From contig JAEUWI010000039.1 of assembly GCA_016791475.1 (NCBI GenBank), positions 1-64,000 on the forward strand: a stretch of DNA of 64,000 nt, written 5' to 3'. This document shows positions 8,289-16,491 of the stretch, in pieces; positions within the stretch are counted from its first letter, which is position 1, and each line of letters begins with the position of its first letter. The notes under the pieces are model-generated. The model had not been told where the DNA came from, made no database searches, and saw nothing but the letters and a program-made list of their open reading frames with translations. Origin of the DNA: Candidatus Hydrogenedentota bacterium (GTDB lineage: Bacteria > Hydrogenedentota > Hydrogenedentia > Hydrogenedentales > JAEUWI01). Made by a program: the position numbers and the translations under genes.

Positions 8289-10058
8289 TCATTCTCCTGC
8301 GGAGAACACCCGCAGCGTGTGAATCGCGTCAAGTTTGGTTCGCGCCGGTGACTGCAGGTCCGGCTCGATCCCTCCCACGTCCCGCGCGTCAAGGAACGCG
8401 CGAAGTGCGGATTCCATTTCGCCCAGTAGCTCGGGATCGTCCAGATTCCGGGTGGGAAGATACTTCACTGCGGCGATACGCACCCGTTCATCCGGGTGCG
8501 CCATACAACGGTTCAGGAGCCGGAAGGCCTTCTCGAATCCGACAGGGCGCTCGCCCGTGAGTCGTCGTGTTTCCGGCAGCATCACGGTAATGGATCGATG
8601 GAGTGCTTCCACGTGAAGGGGTGTAACGTGTTCCTGCGTCTGGTCCATGGTCTCCTCGATAATCGCCTGTGCCGTGGCGCCCCAGTCCGCCCAGTAGGTC
8701 TTGGCGGACTGTGACGGAAAAGCGGGGCGAATCATGCCTTGGACGATGACGTCGTCCTGCATGGCGAGGCCATGCTCAAGCAGGGCGCGTGCTTTTCCCT
8801 GCTGTTCCTCAGTCTTGCGATAGCGATTAAGGGCCAGCATGCGAAAGGCTCTGGGATAGGGCGCGTGGGCCTCCGCGCGGTTGAATACCTGGGCTTCCAG
8901 TTGCGGCCAGGACAGGCTGGAGATCTCCTGCGCCAATCGGGGGAATTCCGGGGCGACAACCCAGTTACCATCAAACATCTCAGACGGCATGGACCAGGGT
9001 TGGACGTCGGGGTGCGGCAGTAAGCTTCCCTCCCGCTCCATCAGGGGAACCGGAGTCTCGGCAAAGCGCACATCGTAGATTGCGGCATCCTCGGGCAATC
9101 CCATGCCGCGGAAGGTGAAATGCTCCTGCGGGATTTGGTCGGTAATATCGGTCTGGGCGAACAGCACGGTCATTTTCTCATACATTGGCTGGTCCAATCC
9201 GCCCCCGGCCGCCTTTTCCGACGCAGTCAGATTTTCCAGCAGCCAGATGCCGGGCTGGGATTCCGATTCCCGGTAGCTTGCCAGCCATTCAATCACTTCG
9301 TAGCTCCGAATACGAGACTTGAAGAACGATTGGTGTACGCTGACCGCCTTGATCAGGCTATAGTTCAGCGCCGGGGCGATGTGGAAGCCACTGAGGTATT
9401 CCGACTTGTCCTGATAGCCTCCGGTGACGGGAAAGTTACGGTAGAAGGCGAGGTAGATACAGGGGATACCGTGAATCAGGCTGCGCTTGATTTCCGGCTC
9501 ATAGCCAACCTCCCGGAGGCGTGGAAGGAGCCGCTCCGGAGCGACTTTCGACTTTCCATAGAAGTAGTCGATATCGAAGGTGTTGGGGAGCTGGATAAAG
9601 TTACCGAAGCGTGTCGGCAGCTTGACGAAGCCCGTCTGGATATCCGACTCATATATGCGCTCGATCGAGTCGTCGAAGGATACCCGCTTCGAAAGGATTG
9701 TCCAGCCACTCGAGGCTTTCCGTTTGACGTCGTAGGTGTAGTCGAAGCGATGGCGTGGGCCGCTCTGCGCCCACTGGACCGTTTCAATCCGATCGGAAGG
9801 CCAGACGGCTCCCGTGTCGTCCGGCTCCAGATGCTTGTACCTCTCCGACTCGCCCCAGGGTTCACCCCGCTGGCTCCGGACCATACAAGCACCTTTGGAA
9901 TGCTCAAGCAACGCGTCGCGCCTGGTCGCCGCCTGCTGGACCAGGGTTATGACTTCGTCGAAGGTGGGCAGCGGCTCCCCCACTTCCTCCGCAGTACCGG
10001 CATTCAACCCTGCGAGAGAGAATAAGCCGAGTATCAGACACTTCCGAAATTGCCCCAT
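8289..10058 (-). CDS. Secreted protein of unknown function with HEAT-like C-terminus
   Basis: 589 aa. The ATG follows GGGAGG. Residues 1-24 form a signal peptide ending in NAGTAEE. I do not recognise a named family. Residues about 30-370 are rich in beta-strand patterns around an LPNTFDIDYFYGKSKV segment, reminiscent of the LolA-like sheets of secreted planctomycete-type proteins, but this is weak. Residues about 480-589 read as short helical repeats (NRCMAHPDERVRIAAVKYL), consistent with HEAT/armadillo-type repeats. It is monocistronic and transcribed away from the PQQ-propeller gene. Probably periplasmic; no function is assigned. Confidence 0.75.
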   Translation of the reverse strand: MGQFRKCLILGLFSLAGLNAGTAEEVGEPLPTFDEVITLVQQAATRRDALLEHSKGACMVRSQRGEPWGESERYKHLEPDDTGAVWPSDRIETVQWAQSGPRHRFDYTYDVKRKASSGWTILSKRVSFDDSIERIYESDIQTGFVKLPTRFGNFIQLPNTFDIDYFYGKSKVAPERLLPRLREVGYEPEIKRSLIHGIPCIYLAFYRNFPVTGGYQDKSEYLSGFHIAPALNYSLIKAVSVHQSFFKSRIRSYEVIEWLASYRESESQPGIWLLENLTASEKAAGGGLDQPMYEKMTVLFAQTDITDQIPQEHFTFRGMGLPEDAAIYDVRFAETPVPLMEREGSLLPHPDVQPWSMPSEMFDGNWVVAPEFPRLAQEISSLSWPQLEAQVFNRAEAHAPYPRAFRMLALNRYRKTEEQQGKARALLEHGLAMQDDVIVQGMIRPAFPSQSAKTYWADWGATAQAIIEETMDQTQEHVTPLHVEALHRSITVMLPETRRLTGERPVGFEKAFRLLNRCMAHPDERVRIAAVKYLPTRNLDDPELLGEMESALRAFLDARDVGGIEPDLQSPARTKLDAIHTLRVFSAGE

Positions 10059-10466
10059 GGCGTCATTCCTCCCATTGCGCTGGTCCTGGCACCCGGTGTG
10101 GTTCTGCTACTGTAACGCCCGGCACCACTGGGGTGTCAGTTTCGCTGTGACCCGGGCGAAAGTGGGAAAAATCGCGGCGCGCGGAATTCCGAACTGCGAT
10201 CCTGCAACCCCGACGTTAACTCGGTCGTTGGCCTCGTGGTAGACCCGGCGGCCCAGGGGGCATTGGCATGGCTCCCGTCAGCACGCCGCCGCACCATGGT
10301 GAGTCTTGCACGACGAGGTGTTGCGGAAGAGCGCGGTGCCGTTGGAGATGCGGGAGCACGGCGCAGCGGTACGTCCCCGGGCATCGCACGGTCAGGGGGC
10401 GGCTGACGCAACCGGCGTCCTGATCTCTACCATACGACTAAGGGGCTCTTCCTCAGGTTGCCGTTC
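10059..10466. other. Intergenic region between divergent genes
   Basis: About 400 nt holding the upstream regions of the flanking divergent genes. A 91-codon minus-strand frame (10136-10411) has no ribosome-binding site and unnatural composition and is not called. No structured RNA is recognised. Confidence 0.4.
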
Positions 10467-10495
10467 TTGCAACCCCCGCGTGAACCCGGTATTCT
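10467..10495 (+). promoter_or_regulatory. Predicted sigma70 promoter of the PQQ-like propeller gene
   Basis: TTGCAA (10467-10472), a 17-nt spacer and TATTCT (10490-10495). The predicted start near 10502 gives a leader of about 73 nt. Confidence 0.5.
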
Positions 10496-10574
10496 GATGG
10501 AAACTCGAAGTCCATGGCGTTCCTGCGGGCGCGGGATCGATGCCGGGCAGGTTTATTATTCAGGGAGATTCTAC

Positions 10575-11864
10575 ATGTCGTTCAGAGTATTGCTTTCGGT
10601 CGCCGCGCTTGCGGTGCTCTTTCATGGATCGCTGCCAGTCCAAGCGGAGGCCTCCGCGGACGCGGGCATGTCCCTGGCCTCGACGGACTGGGCCTGGTGG
10701 CGTGGACCGAGCCGAAACGGCGAGGCGGAGGCCAGCCAGACGCCGCCGCTGCAGTGGTCGGAAGAAAAGAATGTGTTGTGGAAGAGTCCCGTGCCGGGTC
10801 GCGGTCATGGGTCGCCGACGGTGGTGGGCGACCGGATCTTCGTGGCCACGGCGGACGAGGCCCAGGAAATTCAGTCGGTGCTGTGCTACGACCGGAAAAC
10901 GGGTGAGCAGCGCTGGAAGACGGACGTGCACAAAGGCGGCTTTGCCTCCGAGGGGCGCCAGGGTCATGTACGGTCGACCAAGGCGTCGGCCACGGTGGCC
11001 TGCGATGGCGAACGGGTGTTTATCCCCTTCTTAAACAACAATGCGATCATTCTTACCGCGCTGGATCTGGAGGGCAAGCAGCTCTGGCAGCAGAAGGTGA
11101 GTGATTTTGTGGTGCATCAGGGCTACGGCGCCTCCCCCGCGCTCTACGGACCGCTGGTGATCGTTTCGGCGGATCATAAGGCCGGTGGCGCGCTGGCCGC
11201 CTTTGATCGGGTGACCGGCGCCCCGGTCTGGAGCCAGAAGCGCCCGGAGCTGCCCAACTACACCTCCCCCATCATCTTGAATGTTGCGGGCCGGGACCAG
11301 GTGTTGCTATTTGGTTGTGATCGCATTTCCAGCTATGAGCCCCTGACCGGAAAGCTCAACTGGGAGGTCGAAGGCGCGACTACCGAGTGCGTGACCTCCC
11401 TCGTTTCCGACGGCGAGGCGGTGGTGACCAGTGGCGGCTATCCGACCAAGCACATTTCGGTGGTGAAGGGCGACGGTTCGGGCGAACTGCGCTGGAAGAA
11501 CGACACGCAGGTTTATGTACCCTCCATGCTGGTCCATGGCGGCCATCTCTACGCGGTGACGGATTCGGGCGAAGTGCTCTGCTACGACATGGCCGATGGC
11601 ACACAGAAGTGGGAGCACCGTCTCGGCGGGAATTTTGCGGCGTCGCCGATTCTGGTGGGCGAGCAAATCTTCGCCACGGACAACAAGGGCACCACACACA
11701 TTTTCAAGGCGAGCCCGTCGGGCTTTGAATTGGTCGGCGAAAACACCGTAACGGCGGACGAGGTCCAGGCGACCCCGGCGATCTGCGGGAACCAGATTTA
11801 CATGCGCGTGGCCCAGGGCGAAGACGCCCAACGCCAGGAGATGCTCTACTGCATCGGTCTGTAA
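10575..11864 (+). CDS. Periplasmic PQQ-binding-like beta-propeller repeat protein
   Basis: 429 aa from ATG 10575, chosen because CAGGGAG precedes it and a signal peptide (MSFRVLLSVAALAVLFHGS...VQAEA) then begins; a longer in-frame extension upstream lacks both. The mature protein begins with DWAWWRGPSRNG, typical of secreted PQQ-like/BamB-type propellers of Planctomycetota and relatives. It then shows repeated beta-propeller blades with the AxDxxTGxxxW pattern (LDLEGKQLWQQ, FDRVTGAPVWSQ, YEPLTGKLNWEV, YDMADGTQKWEH). No dehydrogenase catalytic domain is seen, so it is more likely a scaffold or binding protein than an enzyme. A strong terminator follows 20 nt later. Confidence 0.88.
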   Translation: MSFRVLLSVAALAVLFHGSLPVQAEASADAGMSLASTDWAWWRGPSRNGEAEASQTPPLQWSEEKNVLWKSPVPGRGHGSPTVVGDRIFVATADEAQEIQSVLCYDRKTGEQRWKTDVHKGGFASEGRQGHVRSTKASATVACDGERVFIPFLNNNAIILTALDLEGKQLWQQKVSDFVVHQGYGASPALYGPLVIVSADHKAGGALAAFDRVTGAPVWSQKRPELPNYTSPIILNVAGRDQVLLFGCDRISSYEPLTGKLNWEVEGATTECVTSLVSDGEAVVTSGGYPTKHISVVKGDGSGELRWKNDTQVYVPSMLVHGGHLYAVTDSGEVLCYDMADGTQKWEHRLGGNFAASPILVGEQIFATDNKGTTHIFKASPSGFELVGENTVTADEVQATPAICGNQIYMRVAQGEDAQRQEMLYCIGL

Positions 11865-11884
11865 TCGAGTGAATTGAAATGCAG

Positions 11885-11917
11885 CGGGCGCTCCCGAAGA
11901 TCGGGAGCGCCCGTTTT
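11885..11917 (+). terminator. Rho-independent terminator, convergent intergenic space
   Basis: CGGGCGCTCCCG (11885-11896) and CGGGAGCGCCCG (11902-11913) form a 12-bp perfect stem followed by TTTT. It serves the propeller gene; on the other strand the tail is not U-rich. Confidence 0.88.
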
Positions 11918-11935
11918 GGTTACGCGGGAGCGAAG

Positions 11936-13402
11936 TCATCGTCGGGATGGCCTCCCTGTGAGACGGCCGTCAACCGCGATGGCAATCGCGAGCACAATCA
12001 GGACGAAGGCCACGGCGCAGGTCACCCCCATGCCATGAGCCACACTGTCCGGGCGGGCGGTAGCGACGTCGGGCTCACCGGAGGCCAGGGCGAAGACCGC
12101 GCCCATGGCGGATGCGCCGGTGATGAGTCCGAGGTTGCGGGCAAGGTTGAGCATGCCCGAGACGACGCCCCGCCGCTCGGCTTCGATGTCCGACATGACG
12201 GCGGTGTTGTTGGCCGTCTGAAAGAGGGCATAACCGATGGTCATCATCGCGAGGGGGACGACGAAACCGGGGATACCGAAGTTCACGGGTGCGACCGCCA
12301 TCGCCAGGGAGCCCGCCGCGATGGTGAGAAGGCCGGCGATGGTCATGGGCGGCGCGCCGAAGCGGTCCGTCAAGCGACCGGCGGGCATTCCGGTCAACGC
12401 GACCACCAGGGGCCCAACCGAAAGCATGAGACCTGCCGTGGCCGAATCGAGCCCCAGGGCCCGAGTGAGGTAAAAGGGGCCAACCACCATGGTGGCCATC
12501 ATCACGGTGGAGACGGCAGCGCTCGTGGCGAGTCCGGAGCGCAGCACCGGATCGCGGAACATGGCGGGGCGAATGAGCGGCGATGATGTACGCCTCTCGA
12601 CGAATATGAGAAGGGCCGTTCCCAATCCCGCAGCCAACAACAGGGCGGCGTTGAGCGCGCCAAAGCTTCCTCGACCTACGGTCATGGCAAGTGCATAGGT
12701 GGCCAGGCTGAGGGCAAGCAGTACGGTGCCCGCGATGTCGAACTCCTTCGCCCTGGTTCTTGTCACGACACGGTCAGTGCTCAGGCAGTAATACGCGAGG
12801 GTCAAAGCGAGCACGCCCAGAGGCACATTGACGAAGAAGATGGCCCGCCAGCCGAAGGCTGCGATCAAGACGCCGCCGAGGGAAGGCCCGAGGGCGGTGC
12901 CCACGGCGGACATGGTCGCGAGAAGTCCCATGGCGCTGCCCAGCCGTGCGCCCGGCACGATCCCCGCCACCATGGACATGGTGAGGGCCATCATGGATGC
13001 GGCCCCTAGGCCCTGCGCCGCGCGGGCGACAATGAGCACGCCGAGGGAAGGTGCCGCGCCACAAAGCCCTGCGGACAGCGTGAAGAGCGACACGCCGACA
13101 AGCAAGAGATTCCGGCTCCCAACGAGGTCGCTGAGGCGTCCAACACTGACGATCAGGGTTGTGATCGCTAGGAGGTACGCGATAACGACCCATTGGGTCG
13201 CCTGAAAGGAAGCGCCGAAGGCCTGGGCGATAGTCGGCAGGGCGACGTTCGCAATGCTGGTGCCGAGGGAGGAAAGGAGCATGGAGAGCGAAAGAGCGGC
13301 CAGCGGCCCCCGGATCGAAGCTTCCTGCGTCGGACTCCCCGCGACTGCTTCACCCGCCTCTCCGCTTCGGAGTCTGATACTGGTTTCTGCGCTTATAGCC
13401 AT
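11936..13402 (-). CDS. MFS drug exporter, DHA2/EmrB-QacA type (14 TM)
   Basis: 488 aa from ATG 13402, preceded by GAAAGGACC; a longer frame to 13501 lacks such a signal. About 14 hydrophobic helices fit the DHA2 family. The first-loop motif A is recognisable (GRLSDLVGSRNLLLVG), motif C follows in TM5 (AVGTALGPSLGGVL), and a polar stretch WRAIFFVNVPLG marks TM6, all hallmarks of EmrB/QacA exporters. It probably exports toxic compounds by proton antiport in the inner membrane. It is divergent from a LysR-type regulator gene, a usual arrangement for a substrate-controlled exporter. No EmrA-like adaptor is nearby. Confidence 0.9.
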   Translation of the reverse strand: MAISAETSIRLRSGEAGEAVAGSPTQEASIRGPLAALSLSMLLSSLGTSIANVALPTIAQAFGASFQATQWVVIAYLLAITTLIVSVGRLSDLVGSRNLLLVGVSLFTLSAGLCGAAPSLGVLIVARAAQGLGAASMMALTMSMVAGIVPGARLGSAMGLLATMSAVGTALGPSLGGVLIAAFGWRAIFFVNVPLGVLALTLAYYCLSTDRVVTRTRAKEFDIAGTVLLALSLATYALAMTVGRGSFGALNAALLLAAGLGTALLIFVERRTSSPLIRPAMFRDPVLRSGLATSAAVSTVMMATMVVGPFYLTRALGLDSATAGLMLSVGPLVVALTGMPAGRLTDRFGAPPMTIAGLLTIAAGSLAMAVAPVNFGIPGFVVPLAMMTIGYALFQTANNTAVMSDIEAERRGVVSGMLNLARNLGLITGASAMGAVFALASGEPDVATARPDSVAHGMGVTCAVAFVLIVLAIAIAVDGRLTGRPSRR

Positions 13403-13485
13403 GTTTGGTCCTTTCTCGGTGCTCCTGCCACGTTGGAAGCGTACTGCGTGAATCTTAGCCGCACTGGATGCATGGCGTAAATAGC

Positions 13486-13501
13486 ATGGCTTGCAGGCCA
13501 T
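13486..13501. promoter_or_regulatory. Candidate LysR-type operator palindrome
   Basis: ATGGC-TTGCAG-GCCAT is a 5-bp-arm palindrome in the 143-nt divergent intergenic region between the MFS exporter and its putative regulator. It contains the T-N11-A spacing common in LysR operators. Positional support only. Confidence 0.35.
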
Positions 13502-13509
13502 AAGTGCGC

Positions 13510-13539
13510 TTGACGCCTTATTGCGTATAATGTGATAAT
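13510..13539 (+). promoter_or_regulatory. Candidate promoter of the LysR-type gene
   Basis: TTGACG (13510-13515) and GATAAT (13534-13539) are separated by 18 nt. Transcription would start at or just before ATG 13546, which implies a leaderless or near-leaderless mRNA. The nearby perfect TATAAT (13526-13531) is only 10 nt from the -35 and so cannot pair with it. Confidence 0.4.
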
Positions 13540-13545
13540 TGAATT

Positions 13546-14448
13546 ATGACCACACCCGACTTAAATCTACTCGTCACGCTCGACGTGCTGCTGGCCGAAG
13601 GCAGCGTGGCCCGGGCGGCCGACCGACTCCACCTGAGTCCGTCGGCCATGAGCCGCGCCTTGGCGCGACTCCGCACGGTGACGGGCGACCCGCTTCTGGT
13701 CAAGGCGGGTCGGGGTCTCGTGCCCACGCCCCGCGCGGTGGAGCTCCGCGAACGGGTGCGCCAACTTGTGCAGGATTCGGAAGCGGTGCTGCGCCCGGTG
13801 GAGCGACCCGACCTGAAAGGGGTGAGCCGGACGTTCACGATTCGCACGAGCGAAGGCTTCGTGGAGAACTTTGGCCCCGCACTCCTTACGCGCATTTCAG
13901 ACGAAGCTCCGGAGATTCGGCTACGCTTCATGCAGAAGGTGGACAAAGACAGCACACTGCTTCGCGATGGGTTAGTCGACCTCGAAACCGGCGTGGTGGG
14001 AAAAACCATGGGCCCCGAGGTGCGGGCACAGGGCTTGTTTCGCGATCGCTTCGTGGGGGTGGTGCGCACGGGTCACCCAATCACGGAGGGCATAATCACG
14101 GTCAAGCGTTATGCGGAAGGCAGGCACATCAGCGTGGCCCGCAAGGGAACGAAGCAGGGTCCCATCGATTCGGCCCTGGAGACCCTTGGTTTGGCGCGGA
14201 ATGTTGTCACCATCGTTGGGGGCTTCTCAACGGCCATGGCCCTTGCCCGCGAGACCGACCTTATCGCCACGGTCCCCGAACGACACACGGGCGTGCTCCG
14301 CAGCGGGATGTACACCTTTCCCCTGCCGGTGACCATTCCAGAGATCATGGTGTCGTTACTCTGGCATCCTCGCATGGACGGCGACCCGGTTCATGGCTGG
14401 CTGCGCGGTTGCTTTATGGAAGTGTGCGCGGGTCACGGCGCTGAATAA
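13546..14448 (+). CDS. LysR-family transcriptional regulator
   Basis: 300 aa. The N-terminal winged helix-turn-helix reads DLNLLVTLDVLLAEGSVARAADRLHLSPSAMSRALARLR (shown here only to describe residues 5-43), followed by GDPLLVKAGRGLVPTPRA, the standard LysR (NodD-like) pattern. Residues about 95-300 form the periplasmic-binding-protein-like effector domain. No ribosome-binding site precedes the ATG. Divergent from an MFS exporter gene, it most likely controls that gene in response to a small molecule. The ligand is not inferable. Confidence 0.92.
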   Translation: MTTPDLNLLVTLDVLLAEGSVARAADRLHLSPSAMSRALARLRTVTGDPLLVKAGRGLVPTPRAVELRERVRQLVQDSEAVLRPVERPDLKGVSRTFTIRTSEGFVENFGPALLTRISDEAPEIRLRFMQKVDKDSTLLRDGLVDLETGVVGKTMGPEVRAQGLFRDRFVGVVRTGHPITEGIITVKRYAEGRHISVARKGTKQGPIDSALETLGLARNVVTIVGGFSTAMALARETDLIATVPERHTGVLRSGMYTFPLPVTIPEIMVSLLWHPRMDGDPVHGWLRGCFMEVCAGHGAE

Positions 14449-14507
14449 CCGTCCCTTGATGCGGACTTCATGGACTTAAACGTCGCCACTCACGCGCTCT
14501 AGAATGG

Positions 14508-14536
14508 TTGCCCCGGTCCAGCCTCTGTGGTAGATT
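14508..14536 (+). promoter_or_regulatory. Weak candidate promoter of the nitrilase-family gene
   Basis: TTGCCC (14508-14513), a 17-nt spacer and TAGATT (14531-14536), 24 nt before the ATG. The match to consensus is moderate. Confidence 0.35.
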
Positions 14537-14560
14537 TGAGTCCCTCTGGAGATCCCGGTC

Positions 14561-15394
14561 ATGTTTCGAGTCACTTCACGATTGACGCTCGCACTCCTGC
14601 TGAACGGAGTACTGTGGCTAACTTCGACATTGGCGGAAGAAGTTCCTGCCGATCGAACGGTTCGGGTCGCTTTGGTGCAGTTTGACGCGGTGCCAGGCGA
14701 GGTGCAGCGGAATCTGGACGCCATGGAGCGCCTGGCCCGCGAGGCCGCCGCGAAAGGCGCCCGCTTCGTGATGTTTCACGAACTTTCCACCACGGACTAT
14801 CTGGAAGATGTGAGTGCGGCGCTGGAGGAAGTTCCCGGTGGTCCCTCCTGCCGTCGAATTGAATCCCTCGCCCGGGAGCTGGGCTGTTACATCGCCTTTG
14901 GACTACCCGAGAAAGAGGAAGACCGCCGCTATATCGCTTATGCGTTTTTCGGGCCGAAGGGCTTCGTCGAGAAATATCGAAAGACGTGGCTGTTCAAGCA
15001 CAAGGAAGACCCTGGATTCCGCAATGAGATTGCCCGGTTCGATCCCGGCGATGGCCCCCGGATTTTCGAGATCGATGGAATTCGCGCCACGTGCCTGATC
15101 TGCGCCGATGCCGACGCACCGCGTTGCATCCAGCGGGTGTCAGACCTCAAACCGGAACTCGTGTTCTTCCCGATTAACCGCGCCGCTAAGACCTTTGATG
15201 CCTATCCGGGCCACGTGGCCCGGTTTGGCGCGATTACGCTGGTGGCGAATCGCGTCGGCAACAGCCAGGGACTGGATTGTCCAGGAGGTTCGACGATCTA
15301 TGATGCGACGGGCGGCGTGATCGCGGAAGCGAACCGGGACGGGGCCGAGGAGATCCTGTACCGCGAACTGACCGTACCCGATCGAAAGGACTGA
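14561..15394 (+). CDS. Exported carbon-nitrogen hydrolase (nitrilase superfamily)
   Basis: 277 aa. A signal peptide of about 25 residues (MFRVTSRLTLALLLNGV...STLAEE) precedes the domain, unusual for a family that is mostly cytoplasmic. The catalytic triad is visible: Glu in MFHELSTTDY, Lys in KYRKTWLF and Cys in TCLICADADAP. A second conserved Glu sits in KHKEDPGF. The length matches a single nitrilase domain with no glutaminase or acyltransferase fusion. The likely chemistry is hydrolysis of an amide or carbamoyl compound in the periplasm; the substrate is unknown. GGAG lies 12 nt before the ATG. Confidence 0.88.
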   Translation: MFRVTSRLTLALLLNGVLWLTSTLAEEVPADRTVRVALVQFDAVPGEVQRNLDAMERLAREAAAKGARFVMFHELSTTDYLEDVSAALEEVPGGPSCRRIESLARELGCYIAFGLPEKEEDRRYIAYAFFGPKGFVEKYRKTWLFKHKEDPGFRNEIARFDPGDGPRIFEIDGIRATCLICADADAPRCIQRVSDLKPELVFFPINRAAKTFDAYPGHVARFGAITLVANRVGNSQGLDCPGGSTIYDATGGVIAEANRDGAEEILYRELTVPDRKD

Positions 15395-15436
15395 GCCGAC
15401 GCCAACCCGGCAAGGCATCGAGAGCCCGTTGCGCGT

Positions 15437-16318
15437 TCACCTCGCCTGCCTCGTAGGATCACGATGGGCGGCGATCATGTGCTCCAGCGCGGCCCAACCC
15501 TGGCGCTGTTGCGGGGTGAGGGTCGCCTCTCCCCCATGCGCCATTCGATGATCGACCGCACGGAGCCAGCGGCGGGTCTTGCGCGGCAAGGTAATGCGCT
15601 CGTTCACCACGAGTCCGGTCACGTTCTGCTGCTGATGTCGCCGACGGATGCGAAGCTTCCGCTTCTGGTGGAGTTTGTAGCCGCCACTATCCAGGACGAT
15701 GTCCTTTGTACAGCAGATGATGTGCTCGATGCTGTTGTGATTATCTTTCGCGAAGGAAAAGGTGAGATCGTCGGCGTAGCGCGTGTAGACCGCGCCGTGC
15801 TTTCGGGCCAGTCCGGCGAGGCGTGCGTCCATCTGGAAGTTTACGGCGTTGGCCAGCACGGGGCTGGTCGGCGCGCCCTGGGGCAGCGCGCCCTCGTGGG
15901 TACACAGGCGTGTGAGTAACGCGGCCGCAGCCTTGTTCCATCCGAGGTGACGAAAGTACTTCTCCACGCGCTTGGCCGTGGTGGAGCCGAAGAAGTCCTT
16001 GATGTCCATCCGCACGACGACCGCCTGGCCCGTGTGGCATGCGGCGTTGCTCGCGATGGAATAGCCGGGGCGGAAGCCGGTAACGGCGGCGTGGACGGGC
16101 ATACGCTTCAGTACGCGACGGTAAATCTGGCGCTGGATGTTTTTTAGCGCGGGGTCCGGTGCGTGGATGGTGCGGGTGCCTCCGCTTCGCTTGGGCAGTT
16201 CAAAGGCGTGGTAGCGAATGGGCGCCGTCTCCAGTTCGGACAAGGGCAGTCCGACCCGCGCCGCGAGTTCCTCCGGCGTTCGCCCTCCCCCACCCGTCAG
16301 CCATGAAAAGAGGGACAT
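15437..16318 (-). CDS. Retron reverse transcriptase
   Basis: 293 aa; the ATG follows GGGAGG. The domain order is that of a retron RT. RT1 is RSGGTRTIHAP (44-54). Region X carries the retron-specific NAxxH as NAACH (91-95). RT3 has VVRMDIKDFFGST with Asp105. RT4 is LPQGAPTSPVLAN (145-157). RT5 is the catalytic YADD (181-184). Region Y is VTG in NVTGLVVNE (233-235). NAxxH and VTG separate retron RTs from group II intron and DGR enzymes. All catalytic residues are present. A thumb-like basic tail follows, with no fused effector domain. A candidate msr-msd RNA lies 57 nt upstream on the same strand. The RT would copy that RNA into branched msDNA. Known retrons act as anti-phage toxin-antitoxin systems; here no known effector gene is adjacent. 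Confidence 0.95.
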   Translation of the reverse strand: MSLFSWLTGGGGRTPEELAARVGLPLSELETAPIRYHAFELPKRSGGTRTIHAPDPALKNIQRQIYRRVLKRMPVHAAVTGFRPGYSIASNAACHTGQAVVVRMDIKDFFGSTTAKRVEKYFRHLGWNKAAAALLTRLCTHEGALPQGAPTSPVLANAVNFQMDARLAGLARKHGAVYTRYADDLTFSFAKDNHNSIEHIICCTKDIVLDSGGYKLHQKRKLRIRRRHQQQNVTGLVVNERITLPRKTRRWLRAVDHRMAHGGEATLTPQQRQGWAALEHMIAAHRDPTRQAR

Positions 16319-16350
16319 CCCGAATTCCTCCCGAGTGCTTTAATGAACAG

Positions 16351-16374
16351 TGGCGCCGGATTGCTCCGGCGCCA
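16351..16374 (-). other. 10-bp GNRA-capped hairpin between msd and RT gene
   Basis: On the minus strand TGGCGCCGGA and TCCGGCGCCA pair perfectly around a GCAA tetraloop. It begins one base after the a2 end of the candidate msr-msd RNA and lies ahead of the RT ribosome-binding site. No U-run follows, so it is not a typical terminator. It may block nucleases, set the RNA 3' boundary or attenuate RT expression. Confidence 0.7.
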
Positions 16375-16375
16375 A

Positions 16376-16485
16376 ACCCGCCCTGCTACTCGTGCGACGA
16401 GTGCACGAACTTTCACCGAAGGCCTGGTAGCCCGGTTGACGAAACATCAACCCACGTCCTGCATTGGGACGCCGCCAAGGCGGGT
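16376..16485 (-). ncRNA. Candidate retron msr-msd non-coding RNA (110 nt)
   Basis: Read 5' to 3' on the minus strand. a1 (16485-16476, ACCCGCCTTG) pairs with a2 (16385-16376, CAGGGCGGGT) over 10 bp with one G-U. a1 runs into TTGGCG, matching TTAGCG of Ec86, so the branching guanosine is likely at 16475. msr hairpin 1 is CGTCC/GGACG (16471-16455). msr hairpin 2 is GGTTGATG-TTT-CGTCAACC (16452-16434), whose UUU loop and GTTTC core resemble the RT-recognition stem of Ec86. The putative msd (about 16431-16385) has an outer GCTAC/GTAGC stem and an inner TCGTGC/GCACGA hairpin. The promoter's predicted start is the first base of a1. The folding was done by eye, so internal msd boundaries are uncertain. 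Confidence 0.78.
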
Positions 16486-16491
16486 AAGAAA

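Noticed and set aside
7823-8322. Overlapping open frames as genes
   Set aside because: No ribosome-binding site, no recognised motif, and odd composition such as Ser/Arg/Thr-rich sequence.
10136-10411. 91-codon minus-strand frame
   Set aside because: No start signal, family match or neighbour relation.
13526-13531. Perfect TATAAT near the LysR gene as its -10
   Set aside because: Only 10 nt lie between it and the TTGACG box; GATAAT at 13534 has correct spacing.
15437-16318. RT as a group II intron or DGR enzyme
   Set aside because: No maturase (X) or HNH domain follows and no intron-like flank exists. No template/variable repeat pair or accessory gene of a DGR is nearby. NAxxH and VTG point to a retron.
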